Assembly (NCBI GenBank): GCA_018257865.1
Contig: JAEUBA010000010.1
Location: forward strand, 62,001 to 126,000
Reading direction: 5' to 3'
Source: Stereocaulon alpinum
Taxonomy: Eukaryota; Ascomycota; Lecanoromycetes; Lecanorales; Stereocaulaceae
Length of the DNA: 64,000 bases
Made by a program: the position numbers and the translations under genes. Shown here in pieces: positions 23,060-35,357 of the stretch. The first letter of the stretch is position 1. The number at the start of each line of letters is the position of its first letter. A model generated the notes under the pieces. The model had not been told where the DNA came from and did no database searches. It worked only from the letters and a program-made list of their open reading frames with translations.

Positions 23060-23944
23060 TTAATGGGGAGAAATAGATTCCGCTTTCCATAAAGTTTTGA
23101 ATACCAACTTCCGGGTCGACAAGGGTATAGCGTGAATGGGAAGCATCAATCGCAAGGTCTCCATTCCTTGGTGCTCCATCAGATGGAAGTGTCTTGCATT
23201 CCAGGTGTTTCTAGGGTTCAAGAATAGCCGATCTAAACGGTGGTAATCGAACCAGGCATAATCCAATATTCGCTCAAAGTGTCGCAGCTGATGAATCCCA
23301 CAGCTGAGACGGAAAACACCATCATAGTAGATGTCGCACATACAATGGAGCATTCACAAGCGCCGAGACTGGTTGTGAGAGGTTGAATGCTGGGAGGTGA
23401 TTGTTCGTAAAGTTCATCAATTCCGTGATGGAAAAGTCCACAGTAGATCAGATAATTATAGAGGTTCGCTAGGATGTCGCCGCACCAATGGTCCGAAGTT
23501 TCAACAACCCCCATCAGGAGGGCACCCAAGGTTTCTATCTCGTTCCTTCGTAAATGTCTTGACGAGTGGTCGCATGACTTCTGTCTTTTCTTGATGGAGA
23601 AATCGCATGTCGTTGACCGTCAAGCGCACTACCTCCATACTAAGACTCAGGAGACCGTCATAACCCTTGCCAAATGTAGACTCTAGTCTTTGACGGTTTT
23701 CCTCGCTTTCGACTGCCCAATCTGCCAACTGACGCGCAGACCCGACTAACAGAAAATGAGTATCGGCTGGTGTCTTACGAGAGCCACATCCCACGGTGAA
23801 TTGGGGTGGTAATGTAGCTTTGGTGCGCGCACAAGTATTGTAGAGGATGCAGCAAGTCCGAATAAGAGCGTACCAGTCATCGAGAGAATTGAGATGGTGG
23901 GGAAGACGCAGCAGTAGCTCTTGGGGCAGGCTGGTGAGCAGCAT
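23060..23944 (-). pseudogene. F-box-type gene with apparent frameshifts
   Basis: Reading on the minus strand from ATG 23944, the first frame gives an F-box-like start (SLPQELLLRLPHHLNSLDDW, then ALIRTCCILYN) and continues to a stop at 23501. The text then seems to continue in a second frame (ETLGALLMGVVETSDHWCG, LFHHGIDELYE, ending near 23330) and finally in a third (RHFERILDYAWFDY, HFHLMEHQGMETLRLMLP) to a stop at 23060. This order resembles a lineage-expanded Dothideomycete F-box family, but that is recalled, not aligned. I could not find introns with acceptable length and phase at either change of frame, so two frameshifts are the simplest reading. Sequencing error or an unusual intron remains possible. 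Substrate unknown; F-box proteins normally link substrates to SCF ubiquitin ligase. Confidence 0.5.
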
Positions 23945-25746
23945 TCAAAAGGCTTATACTCAAGTTTCGCTCGCAACTGAAGTAAGAGTGAAGATCAGAG
24001 GCTCGATAATTTTGTTGGGGATGCGCCAGCCAGACGACTGGTACATGGGTTAAGGCGGCTCAGTAGTGGTGTTCGAGATCTGTCTGAAGATGACAACTCG
24101 CTAGTGACAATGAGGAAGTTGAGATAGGCTGGGATTGAACCTGTACCGTGGTTTTATTGGTCGATATGGTGGCAGAAGTGAGGCAACGACACTGCCGCGA
24201 GAAGAGATCTAGCTGTTGCTGATGAAACGTTCAGACTGATTGAATATGATTCAGGGGCATGAGACGGGTGCAGAATTGGACTCATCCAGTGTTGACGATT
24301 TGATGCATGGAGACCATATAAGAATGGAGAAAGAAGCGTGAGTCAGCTTGAAGTTGTCTTGTCTGAGATTGATAAGGTAATCTTCAAGCTCCTGTGAAAG
24401 CAGTGGTTTGAGAGTGACACAAACATGGAAGTCACCCTATACCCAATGAAGGTTGTTGAGTTTCTGTTGTCGAGCATCGTATAATTCCCAGGGGGCCGGC
24501 TCAAAACAAGGTCTCGCATGCTCTAGGTATCTTGAGCATACTCCTCACAAAGTGGTGCTTTAGAGGAGCAGAGAGTGGATCATATGTTACGTATTGGGAG
24601 TCCGAAATGAGTGTTCTCCCACTCAAGGTCAGCATGCTTCATGACTACAGAGCGTGAGATCTTCTCAGCGTGGTGGAATTTGTGCTTGGCTAAGCTGAGA
24701 AACGAGGTCGGTGTCTCAATGACAGCTCGGACTCACAGCAACTGCCTTGGCGATTTCGAAGACATTGAGCATGGGTATGTCTTCCGTTATCTGCCGAACC
24801 TTTCCTCCAGCTCCACCACAGCTAAAACCGCCAAGAATGCTTCCGTTCTCAATCGCCAAATCTGTCGAATCTTCTCTTATATTCCACATAAGTAAGCAAC
24901 ACGACGACTTCCCTTCTCGTGTCATCACCAACAATGTAACACAATGCAAGCCATTTTTCTAGACTCCGGAAAATCCCGTGGCTCGACTTCGAGACTCGGG
25001 AGCGCTGTCTCATATTATGATTGCGTCTGCGGGTGGCTGCATTATCGGGTGACTGTGTCTTCGGGGCCCTGCATCTTCGGCGATCCCTCCGAAGAACAGC
25101 GACTGCTGACATCGTGCGGTAAGACGTCCTTTCTCCTGCTCGCTAGAAGTATAATACTAGCACGTAGTGGCTTGATTGCTTGCATCCTGCATGCCGATCA
25201 GCCGATAGCTGCAGGCGGCCCAGGCAGTTCAGATATCTCCATATTCTCTACATATTCTCACTCAATGAACTCCGAGAGCACAAGGGGGAAACATACCTAA
25301 TTAGAACACAACGCGTCATTTGCCGCGGGATCGGTCCGAGGTGGCTGCAGGAAGGCTGCATGAAGGCTGAGTGAGGAAGTGACCTTACACTCCTTGACTA
25401 TGACTGAATGATATGTGATCCGTCATTTCTCTTTACCACTGATATTGTGAATGTATGGATACAATGAAGGCTGCCTCTCTATCATCCATCGCCCAAACAC
25501 CACTGCTATGCAAACGCTTCGTCTGTAATTGCATGAAGAAAATGCCGAGTTGTATCGAAACCCCCTCTATTGACGGCCTTGCACCTACATTCCTACTCTA
25601 TATCCTGAAAAGGAGTTCTCTAACGATCGTCAAAACATTCTGGGCCAAGAATTAGCCACGTTGCCGTGACTTGAAGAGAGCGTAGATGATTGGTTCTGGC
25701 GAGTTTCTTAGCGATCCCGGAGAAAAACACACTTGCGTGGCGATCG

Positions 25747-25929
25747 TTACCATTTGCTATGTCCGCTACATTGCTCAGTGTGTACAATGATCTTTTGTAC
25801 CTTCCCCGAACACCCCCCACTCTTCTTGCCAGCGCATGGAGCCTTGTCCTTCTTCGTGTGACCACAGGTGTACTTGTGTGTGATTTCAGTACAAAGATTG
25901 ATGGGATGCTGGATAGCAAGGAGAGCCAT
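25747..25929 (-). CDS. small Cys/His-rich protein, possible zinc binder
   Basis: 60 aa from an ATG in fair context. It contains C-T-E-I-T-H-K-Y-T-C-G-H-T, then APCAGKK, GGCSGK and HTEQCSGH. The spacing C-x8-C-x-H ... C ... C ... C resembles small uncharacterised Dothideomycete proteins in which a THxYxCGHxxxxxAPC segment is conserved. There is no signal peptide. The last codons (AAA TG|GTAACG) could instead be an exon end, in which case the protein would be longer. Function unknown; a structural zinc site is inferred from the cysteines and histidines only. Confidence 0.42.
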   Translation of the reverse strand: MALLAIQHPINLCTEITHKYTCGHTKKDKAPCAGKKSGGCSGKVQKIIVHTEQCSGHSKW

Positions 25930-27723
25930 GCTGAAGGCTTTGTGTGTATGAATGAACGGCGTTTAAAGCGGGGAGATGATGGAGTTGGTCCTCGCTGGCA
26001 ATCGCTAAATCTGTCAAAGGATGTCAGAATGCAAAACATCTGCAGAGAAGATATGTGAAGAGCTTGCCTAGCCGATAGAGACTTTCGAATCTAGGAAGAT
26101 TCTTGTAGTCTGCAAGGGCGAATGAAGGAGGCCGTTTGGAGGATAAATAAGGAAACCAGAATTATGTAGTTTTCAAAGAGAGAGGCGCTGTGCCCCACGC
26201 ATATACGGCCGCGAATTCACTTCCAGGTACAACCGCCGAATGCTGCAAGTGACCGAAAGCGATTTCAAAAAGCTTCGACGTAATTGACACGTGATGAGTA
26301 ATAGGAACACATAGGTGATTGTTAGCGACAGGTAGGGAGTCTTGCAATCGAGGAATGAAGAGAGGACATCTCGTATAGCAGGAAGGAAAGATAAACGTCA
26401 CCAAAGCATACGTAGATGCCCGATCGCATTTCGTCGGGTATGGTGTGTAGAGGCTCACAAATGTGATGTGGAAGTACGGTATGGCTTTGTAGCAACCTTT
26501 AAATGCAGGGCTCTAGCTCCTTGGCATCCTTGCAGCGGCACCGGTACTGTGATCAATGAAAGATAGTATCGTATTGGTCAGACACTTAAAGAACTTTCCT
26601 AACTGCGGGGAGCCCAAAACGTCAAATTCATTCTCGGAGGCACATGCACCATCTGGATCGATCGCCGCTTAATGGTCTCGACACGTCCAAGATGTCGAGC
26701 ACATGAATGAGGGTTTGGAGCTCGAGCCATTCTTGTTGGTGAGTCGTGAATTCCGCGACTTCGTTGCTATGGATCAGAGGGGAACATCAGCCAAAGTCTT
26801 GGAAGACCGTTATACCTTGCCTTAGGGGCGGCTAGATAGACGAATCAGAGCAAGATCTGGTCAGTGGTCATTCTTGCCTCTTTCCCAATTGCTTGCATGA
26901 GTTCTACGTAGTTGCTGTGGATCTCGCCACCAACGGTCTACGGGCTCGCGGATGGTCTAGCGTAGTGTGCATTAGTCATAAAATAGGCGTGCAGGCTGTG
27001 AGCTCCCATACGGAGCGCAAACCGAGACATGATCGGTGATGGGAATATCAACTCTCCACTCTTACTTGTAGCGTGATGCATTCGGTTCGAAGTCACCGAA
27101 GAGTGGCGAAGACCGAACATCATCGCCAGATTCCTAGTCTTCAATCCTCTCGTACTCTTTCTGTTGAGGTCGAATGTCTAAGACCCATCTCCCATTGGGA
27201 CGAATCGCTTGGAGATGTGGGCTCTGGGCACTAGCATGATTGTGGCCAATTCAATCGAGATCTGGCCTGGACCCGAACAGTAGCTTCATCGACAAATCTA
27301 TGTTGTTTCAGATGGGAAAGGTGTGTTGGGAAGTTGGCCCAGGCCGGCGGGAGGATCGCTCCATGGCTTAGTGCTTCCTTCGAAATCCCAAGATATGGCT
27401 GAGATAAACGTTGAGCAGACTGGACAAACCAATGTGCGAAATTACAGGGGTAAGGATTCTGTTGTTGTTGGTTTGCCCATGATCTTGTTGCGTAAGATTT
27501 GCGTCGTTAAAGAGCTCGGGGGTAATGAGCTGATAGAAGAGGATAGGATCCTTTGAAACCTACATGGGAATGAAGCGTCGATGCCGCCGTTCAGGTCAAC
27601 GTTCGAAACACTCACAGCCACGTTATACAACATGACACCGTTTCCACTCAGAGTAGATATATTGCCCTTTGTGAACGATGTTTTGATGGAATCTCATCAT
27701 GCTAATATAGCACCATTCAGAAT

Positions 27724-28002
27724 ATGGCACTGACTCCTACAACTACAGACTCAAGCAAACACATTCTCAAAATGCCTAAAACATCCTCCAACTTCCTCCC
27801 ACTCCTCCCGGCTAAGGCATACATTCCCCCCAAGGGTTCCGGACGAGCTCCGGCCAGTCCAAGCCGCCCTTTGATCGACAGACCCATCGGAGACCAGATC
27901 ATGCCGACAGATGACATGGTCAAAGCTTTTGCTACCAAGAGACGAATTGGCCGTCCCAACACAAAGAAGGCTTTTCTTCCACTGGCTGCCTTGGAGGAGT
28001 AG
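27724..28002 (+). CDS. possible small basic protein
   Basis: 92 aa, ATG at 27724 with a second in-frame ATG at 27772. The sequence is rich in P, K and S (SNFLPLLPAKAYIPPKGSGR; KRRIGRPNTKKAF) and has no membrane span or signal. It is the longest plausible frame in the gene-poor block, but I recognise no family, and chance cannot be excluded. Confidence 0.28.
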   Translation: MALTPTTTDSSKHILKMPKTSSNFLPLLPAKAYIPPKGSGRAPASPSRPLIDRPIGDQIMPTDDMVKAFATKRRIGRPNTKKAFLPLAALEE

Positions 28003-28960
28003 GGAATAAGAAGGCAAGAATGAAAGTCGAAGGATGGGGTTTAGGTGCGGCGAGCATGGATACTGTGGAATGGCTGGCTCTTGACCTTCTTTAGCTGGGC
28101 CATTTTGGGGTGTTCTGTTACTCAGGCTTCTCGACTTGTTGACCCGTGTGACGTCTACAGCGAGTAGGTCGACGTGGGCGGGCTGTTGATGAGGTTGATG
28201 ATCACACCCATTCTTTCTCTTCTTTGTACACTACTGGGCTGAGCGGGTCTCTCGACCTCAATATGACTTCTTCGATCGTCGCATATTGAATGTTAATAAG
28301 ATCCTCGTGTGTCCCGGTCCATGTGCGCGTAAACTGCTAATGCGAGCATGTTCACAAATAGCAATGGTAGAGTATCTCGTGTACATTTGCCAAGATTTTG
28401 ATAAGCAAGCCAAGAATATGCCTGCTAGAGGACAGTTGACGTTCTATCGTCGGTTTTTCTTAAGATTGTAGACAGGCGAACTTAGCAAGGATCATTACCA
28501 AGAGAAGGCCTCGCAGCTTAATTAAAACAGGCCTTATCCGCGGATATTGGCTGACACTGATTACGATCGAGCAGTCATACGTACGCCACTGCGGGATCTG
28601 ACTTGAAGGCACCTGCACATGAGGTGAATATGTTCCAATTCAAATGCCGAAAGGGTTATCTTGTGGCTGCTAGGGTCTTTAAGACTTCTTTTGTTAACCG
28701 TTGCTGTTGTTTCAATTATTTGTACACAGTGACGCATATTCGGAGGGTTGAAGGCCTAGAATGATGTCATACCTGCCGGGCCTTTGCCAGCTATGCATTC
28801 ATATGCCGTGATTACACGGAAGACTGACGCTTTTGAAGTCACTTGACCCACGCCTGCATGTAAGAGAGGATTTCGGTCCCTCCTCAGCGTAGAAATAGCA
28901 GTGAGCAACCAGACGGCGTGCTTACGGCCACACGACACGCGCTCTCACAGCAAGCACAGT

Positions 28961-30508
28961 TCATAGTTTGATTGATAGATTCCAAGAATCAAGCGCTACA
29001 GCAACAGCTGTAAGTAGGCTGGAGTAGACTACCAGCACTCCCATAGCTCCTGTCTGACCCATGCTGAGAGTGTCTAGACTGAGGTTGACAAGGCCAGTCA
29101 ACAAGTTGGCGAGGAGAAAGACAGTAAGACCATTCCTATTGAATGATTTGAGTACCTTGCTGGTGGCTCTAATAACGTCTTTCCGTTCCGTTGCTACATC
29201 AGTGGCGATGCAGACCCCAGGGAAAAAGATTGTTTCAATTATGCAAAAGATCGAGATCTGGGCGCAATTGAACGCTGAGACCCAGAAGATGTACGGCAGG
29301 TTTGCCATACGACGTGACACGCGAATATTAAGCCCGAACTTGAAAGAGGTTATGGCAAAGAACAAGACCGTCCAACCAACCGCCCAAGATATTAATCGTT
29401 GTAGCAGCGCTCTTCGCTGTGCTGACCCTGGAGCAGTGCTTGGCACGCCCATAGGGTTCCGCAATAGGACGTCGAAGCCGACTGCTTGGCCTGTGAGGAA
29501 TATGGCTAGATAGCCCCAGAAAGAGAATATCCCTTCGCGATTTTGACTTAGGAGATCCGTTCTTGGAGCTGTAAGTATATATGCTTTGAGGCTGGTAGTT
29601 TCAAGAACGATCTGATAGATGCAACCAATGAACAATGACAACGGCGCTGTGAAGGTGATCATCTTGGGGAGAGACTGGAATAGAGCTACGAACGGTGGCA
29701 GGAATGCGAGGGTAAAGAAGAAGTTCCAGTGCACGCCGTACTCTGTGACATGCTCAGCATAGTCTAGACCCTTAACGCTGTAGAAGCGAATCAATCCTAG
29801 TAGTAGTAATGGCGCAGAGCTTCGCAAGGACGCACGGAGAGACGTTCCCAGCGACGAGGCCTTGCCGACGAGACGAGCTGAGAGGACTGGCCTTGCCGAG
29901 ACCAGCCCAGCAGAGAAAACGAAGGATCCAACACCCATATCCATCAATGATGTTCCCCAGGTCTCGACTTTTGCGAAGCGTCTCGGAAAGACTCGAAAGT
30001 CGACTGCAAGGATCGCTACACAGGTGGAAACCATCATAGTGCCTCTATATGCAGTGATAAAAGGTCGAACTGGTAGTGCATCCAGCTTCTCTTGGCCATC
30101 CGAGTCCTTCTGGGGTGTACTGGTCGGAGGTGGCTTTAGATGTTTCTTCTGCTGGCTGTTCACTGGAGGCAGAGCGTACAGGAGGATAGCTGGCGACACA
30201 AGTAGGGCATTGAGTAGCAAAATGTTCGACGAGTAAAGTGTGGTTGCGAATAAGAAGGCCGCTACGTTCAGTAAGAAGTCGCCGAGTATTGCTGGTCGGT
30301 CGTATTTGACGAAGAAGTTCCGACGCGATTGGAGAGCTGACCATAGGAGGTACGCGGCCTAGAGTGGATGTTGTTAGCTCGAGAATGGATACACAAACCG
30401 AGATATACTCACAGGAGCTACAGCTGTAGTGAAGTTGATCTCCAAGACGGTGCCCCCAGAAAGGTTAGACACGAATTCCTCCTTGAGTGCCTTATAGCTC
30501 TGCGCCAT
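28961..30508 (-). CDS. gwt1: GWT1, GPI inositol acyltransferase (PIG-W)
   Basis: Two exons, 30508-30413 and 30358-28961, 497 aa. The first exon gives MAQSYKALKEEFVSNLSGG and joins at CCT|GCC to AAYLLWSALQSRRNFF, the usual Gwt1 N-terminus. The protein is a polytopic ER membrane protein with roughly 12 hydrophobic segments. Conserved pieces include RPFITAYRGTMMVSTCVAIL, AVDFRVFPRRFAKVETWGTS and LMDMGVGSFVFSAGLV. Gwt1 acylates the inositol of GlcN-PI, an early step in GPI anchor synthesis needed for fungal wall mannoproteins; the family is the known target of gepinacin and manogepix-type inhibitors. Shares a 283-base divergent promoter with the GFA-domain gene. Confidence 0.93.
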
Positions 30509-30791
30509 TACTAGCAAAAGCTACGCGTGTTGGGCCAATTGAGACCCGTCAGCGACGTCCTCACGACCACGATATCTCTCAAGATGTGGGAGCAATTGGA
30601 TGGAGCGAGCTCTTTACGTGCAGAAGCTTCGATAGGAATAGCGCGGCATCCAAACCCCACTAGAACGAAGACGGTGGTACCAATTCAACGTCACTTTCCT
30701 CAATAATTCTCTTGCCTCACACACTTCCTTTTCCCTGTTATGTCAATGTAATATTCTACACTTTCCTTTCTACCCCTCACCAATCCAAATC
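30509..30791. promoter_or_regulatory. divergent promoter GWT1 / GFA-domain gene
   Basis: A 283-base spacer between two divergent start codons. The right part is strongly CT-rich (30705-30785), as usual directly before fungal ATGs. No TATA box was recognised. Confidence 0.45.
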
Positions 30792-31545
30792 ATGGATTTA
30801 AAGACTCCACTTCGCGGAGCCTGCTCATGTGGACGGAACCATTACTTCATCGCGATACCCTCCAACCCCCACCAAACTCTGCAAGTCATCTTTGATGACA
30901 GTGAAGAGCACAGTGAGCCATCACTCGATCCAGCTTAATCCACGCTTGGCTTCCTTGCTAATCCAGACTCCCGCCTCAGGCCGAGCACTCTCACTTCGAG
31001 TTCCACTTACCCAGATCCGCAGCCAAACTTATGCATTCTGTTCTGACGAGACCCCCAATACCATTCGCCGAGTGTTCACACCAGACCATGCTCCTCATAC
31101 AAAACGCCATTTCTGCGGCATGTGTGGTACATCTTTGAGTCATTGGAGCGAAGAGAGCCCAGAAGAGGCGGAACTTATATATGTGAACCTGAAGACTCTG
31201 AAGAGTGAAGACGTGGACAGATTGCAAGATGCTGGATTGTTATCGGGAGTGAGCGAAGATGAGTCAGAGGGGCCACACGAGTCCGATAAGGGGTCAAGAA
31301 AAGTTACAAGCATTGGACAGGGCAGGGAGGTTCGAGGGAACCCCTGGTTTGAGGAGATGATTCAAGGTAGTGAACTGGGGAAATTTAGAAGGCGGCGTGG
31401 TGACGAAATGAGTTCAGATGGTAAGACTAAAGTTGAATGGGAGATCACTGAGTTCGAGACTGGCGAGGGGGACGAAGGAGCCATCGTAACAGGCAAGCGG
31501 AAGCTTGGATCGCTCGGGAATGATGTAGAGATGCGGAGCGGTTAA
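30792..31545 (+). CDS. GFA/CENP-V-type zinc protein
   Basis: Two exons, 30792-30912 and 30980-31545, 228 aa. The intron begins GTGAGCC and ends CCTCAG; this phase-1 junction joins DDSEEH to SRALSLRVPL, whereas the nearer CCAG acceptor would change the frame and hit a stop. Zinc-site text is present at the start (RGACSCGRNHYF) and after about residue 90 (HFCGMCGTSLSHW), as in the glutathione-dependent formaldehyde-activating/CENP-V fold. The fungal subfamily with FTPDHAPHTKR is uncharacterised. The C-terminal 110 residues are charged and extra to the domain. True formaldehyde-activating function is doubtful for this subfamily. Confidence 0.8.
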
Positions 31546-32021
31546 AAGCTGAGACTCATGGTGCATATAGTGTGGAAATATGCACAGAGAGAGCTTCTTG
31601 TCTCGAAATGCCTTGTCACAAGCGGGAGCATAAAGGCCTGGTAAAGAAATATCAAGCTATTCAAGCTGCGAAGCTTTCTGGCTCTGAAGCAATCTAGAGG
31701 GTCTCGGGAAGAAATACGGCTAAATTATTTGTTGATGTGTTGTGCCTCTCATCGTTGTGTGATGATGACCTCGACCGCGTTCCTGGCGTGATATAAGAAT
31801 CTTGTTGACAGCTGTTTTCGCCTATACCACATCGCCCACACAACACCCCATCTCAACCACTTGCTTCTAGGCTACACAGGCCCACTACCATCTCTTTGGC
31901 TTCATGTCAGCTTGACTGAAGGTTCCATCACGTATATTGTCTGGGTTTCCAAGAAACCATAGCAACGTCAAGACACTATCAACACGAGGACAAACACGGA
32001 AACTCACGTTAGCGAATACCC
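31546..32021. other. intergenic region
   Basis: A 476-base stretch between two plus-strand genes, holding the GFA 3' flank and the upstream region of the disordered-protein gene. No gene seen. Confidence 0.45.
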
Positions 32022-35000
32022 ATGGGTACCTTATCCGACGTTACGGCACAAGCTTCTAACAACCTCAAGCATCGTTCCAACTCCTCAATGGGGTATCAAA
32101 CCCTACGATCGCCAGCCAGTACGGAGAAGGAGAACCTTGGCACATCTAGATCACCACATTTCATGACCCCTACCTTTTCTTCGTCTAAACAATCTTTCGC
32201 AGTGCACACGAAGGATGATCACCCCGCAACACCTGTTTCTGCGAGGCCCATCAAGGCTGAGGGTGGCAACGCTTGGATGAAGTCGGCAGCCAGACGCGTC
32301 GGATTTCGTCGTCCTGGAGCTGGGACTCCTCGCAATGAGTCTCCGCTCCGGCAAGTCAACACCGTCAGCTTTCCAGACAAGGTATGTCTGCCTTTTTCCA
32401 CCACGATCCGCCTGTCTATTCCCAAATGTTGACTTAAGAATTAGCTCGTTACGCCCTCGTGTAGTAAGCTTCCTGACTCTACGCCCTCAACGCAAAAGCG
32501 CGTTCAAAGCGTCTCCCCAAAGGAGAAGCCATTGCCTAGTCCACCTATCGTTCAATTGGACGGCTCAAGCTCCACATTTGAATCCAAAACGCTCATTGAC
32601 GCGGGCGATAAGCCATTGCGTCGTCGATCACCTTTAGGAGATACTGGGACCGAGGAAGATTGGCCAGTACTTCACGCTATGAGATCTGCCAGTCCCGGCA
32701 CCCTGCGGGAGATGATGCGTGAGAAAGGCTCTCAATTGAAAGAACAAACCATCTCGACTGAAGAGGAGCGATATCCTCTCCTTGGCAACACCGTCCGGCA
32801 TGTACCTAGTGAAGAGCAAATCCCCGTTTCCCGATACTCAGACTCGTACAAGGCCCTGACCAAGAATACCTCAGCTCCCAAGCTCGACCCAATTCTGAAT
32901 CACAATGAGGTCCGAACCAATGGCAGGAAGTCTATCGATGACCCTTTTAAGGCCGGCGTGTACGACTATGGGCCTGTGTTGCCTAGTAAGGGCCTCCCAG
33001 CATCGCCTTCCGGTCTTTCGGCTGCTGCAGCAGCTGCCGCAGGGAGGTTGGGTCACGAACCCAAACCCACAATTGAGCCACGCCAGACCAGGACCTCTTC
33101 TCTACGTGCACGCTTGTCTGCCGGCCAATTGGTCAAAGATGATCAGAATAAAGTCGTCGGATTCACTGACTTCACAGCGCCCACCGAGCCGACCATTGCT
33201 CGAAGGGAGAGTCTACGGACTCGAAAGGAAGCCCAAGCCGGTCGCTCAATCGCTCTTCAAGTGACCAATACCGTCCGCAGCAAGTCTTCGAGAGAGTCCA
33301 TCGGCAGCAATCGGGCCCCAGCGCAATTCGTTGGTGGTAGCCGACGTCCAGCCCATCCTCGTCGTCCAAGCAGTCGTAGTAGCCTTCACAACGAGACTCG
33401 CGCCTTGACTCCACCCCTCGTACCAAGCCGGCCTGCTCCTCCGCGATCAGTATCAAAAGTTGGAAATCCCACTAGCACAGAGTCTGCTGATAAGGGTATG
33501 AATTCAATTGTTAGCTCACGCAAGAGCTCCATCCCATTGCCGTGTGCACCGGTCGAATACAGCTCTTCCGATAGAGAGAATCTGTCAGTATCCAAGACCC
33601 TCGGGTCTGTTGCGCCAAAGACGCCTAAGAAGGAGCCACGAAATGAGAAAGGCATCTATCAAGATCGCTTATCCGCAGAAATTACAGGGGAGCTTAGAGC
33701 TACAACGCCGCCTCCTCTCAATGGCTGGCTTCCACAGATCTCCCTTGAACACAATGCATCTCGTGCGCTGGAGGATATCGAAGAGTCACCTCAGCATACT
33801 TATCAGCTTAAGCGTCTGTCCCTTAACACGTCTGATGTAGGACCAACTCTGAAGATCTCGCCCTCTGCTAACCGGTTCATTATGGGCCCTGGGCTAGAAA
33901 ATAAACCCCTTACGAAGAAGAGGAGCAAGGAACTCGACCTCGCCATGATCAAGGATGATGCCAAAACTCGTAAATCGACTACTATGCCTGTTTCAGCACC
34001 AAAGAAAGGACCAGAGCGCCCTTCCTCGAGCCAAGGTCTCTCGCGTTTGACGTCTCGTGTTGGCCTTATGGATCCTCAAACTAGGGAGAAGAAGACTAAG
34101 AGCGCCGACTTTAGCGAGATGTCAGCCTCTGATCGTGTCCAACAAGAGTCTATCAAGCCCACGAGCGAGCCCTGTGACTATGCAGACTCGTCGGTTAAGG
34201 TCTCCAAATCATCAATCAACACCTCTAACGATCCGTTCTTCGATGCCCCTGAAGACTCACCATCTAGGCTGCAAGAAGTCGCAGTTCCATCACAAACCGA
34301 GGACCAGCGTGATGGTGTTATAGACGAAGCAGCGTGGATCTCGCCCTTAAAAGAGAAGAAGAGCGTCTCGGGTGATGGCAAGACCCTAGTACTTGACGAG
34401 CACTTGCCTGCAAAATTGCGCGAAGGGGTGAAAGATGATATGAAGACGCAAACGGGACTCGTGTCCAAGGACACGCCTGCCGAAGCCCAGCCTTTTACGC
34501 CCGAGCAGACTTATATCAAGCATCCCTCCAGCTCCGACAGCTATCCACCTCGAAGCTCTTCCCGCACGCCTCACCGTGATCTCACGGGTACGAAAGCACT
34601 AACTTCTACCCCAAACACGAACAAGGGCCCTCCAACTCCGCCCAAAGACTCACCAAAAGAGCAAGAATTCGGCCGCCGCCAAAATGAACTTGGCTCACGC
34701 CGTGGGCATAGATCATCCCCATTAGATCTCAACGGGCTCGCCCCAAGATTCGACTCTGCTCCCAGGGACACTGCTCGTGACTCAACTCGCGACTCCACTC
34801 GCACCTCCGCTCGCGGCTCTCACAAGTCTCAAGCCTCCGTGTCCAAGGGAATGCTGTCCAACTTCCGCGGTCTCTTCCACAAGCGCGCCGGAGAATCCGA
34901 GCCTCTCCAATCGACCAAAAAGTTCAAGTCCAAGGTCTCTATCACCGCCAACGGCAGCCCCTTCCCACCAATTTCAGAAATCCACCCAATCCATCGACCC

Positions 35001-35357
35001 ACCCTAGCCTCTATCAACCGCTCCAACGCTGCAACACCTCGCCCAACAGCTACTCCAACAACCCCCTCCTTCGTCTCCCCCATCCCATCAGAAGTATCAA
35101 CAACCACAAACCTAGCCATGCAAATCCTCAACGAAGCACGCAACGAGCGTTCCAGCCCCAAAAAGGAACGCCTGCTCGAGCTAGGCAAAATAATGGTCGA
35201 GGCAGTTACGCAGGCACGCGATGCGGAGAAAGCTATGGAGGAGGCTAAGCACGCGGCTCGGAAGGCGGAGGTCGCTAATGCGCTTTGTAAGAGGAGTTTG
35301 GCGGAGGTGGAGAAGTGTGTTATGGTTTGGAGGTGCGAGGTTGGTCGGTCATTTTGA
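32022..35357 (+). CDS. large disordered Ser/Pro-rich protein with C-terminal coiled coil
   Basis: Two exons, 32022-32381 and 32445-35357, 1090 aa. The intron starts GTATGTCT, has a TTGACTTAAG branch region and ends ATTAG; it joins FPDK to LVTPSCSKLPD. The protein is basic, full of S/T-P sites (SPAS, TPVSARP, PPTPPKDSP), has an A-x-A run (GLSAAAAAAAGRLG) near residue 330 and RDTARDSTRDSTRTSARGS repeats near residue 890. Only the last 80 residues look folded: a helix (ERLLELGKIMVEAVTQARDA, EKAMEEAKHAARKAEVA) then CKRSLAEVEKCV. The many S/T-P sites suggest proline-directed kinase substrates and a cytoskeletal or nuclear scaffold role, which is inference. I do not recognise a named orthologue. 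Confidence 0.82.

Larger units (their letters stand above)
23945..28960. other. gene-poor block
   Basis: About 5 kb with no clear gene apart from two weak small candidates at 25747-25929 and 27724-28002, annotated separately. The remaining open frames are under 140 codons, overlap one another on both strands and show no known motif. No terminal repeats, transposase or reverse transcriptase motifs were recognised. It may be an old, decayed region; I cannot show that. Confidence 0.4.

Noticed and set aside
23225..23260. GGTTCGATTACC on the minus strand, another tRNA B-box-like string.
   Set aside because: T-stem does not pair and it lies inside F-box-like coding text.
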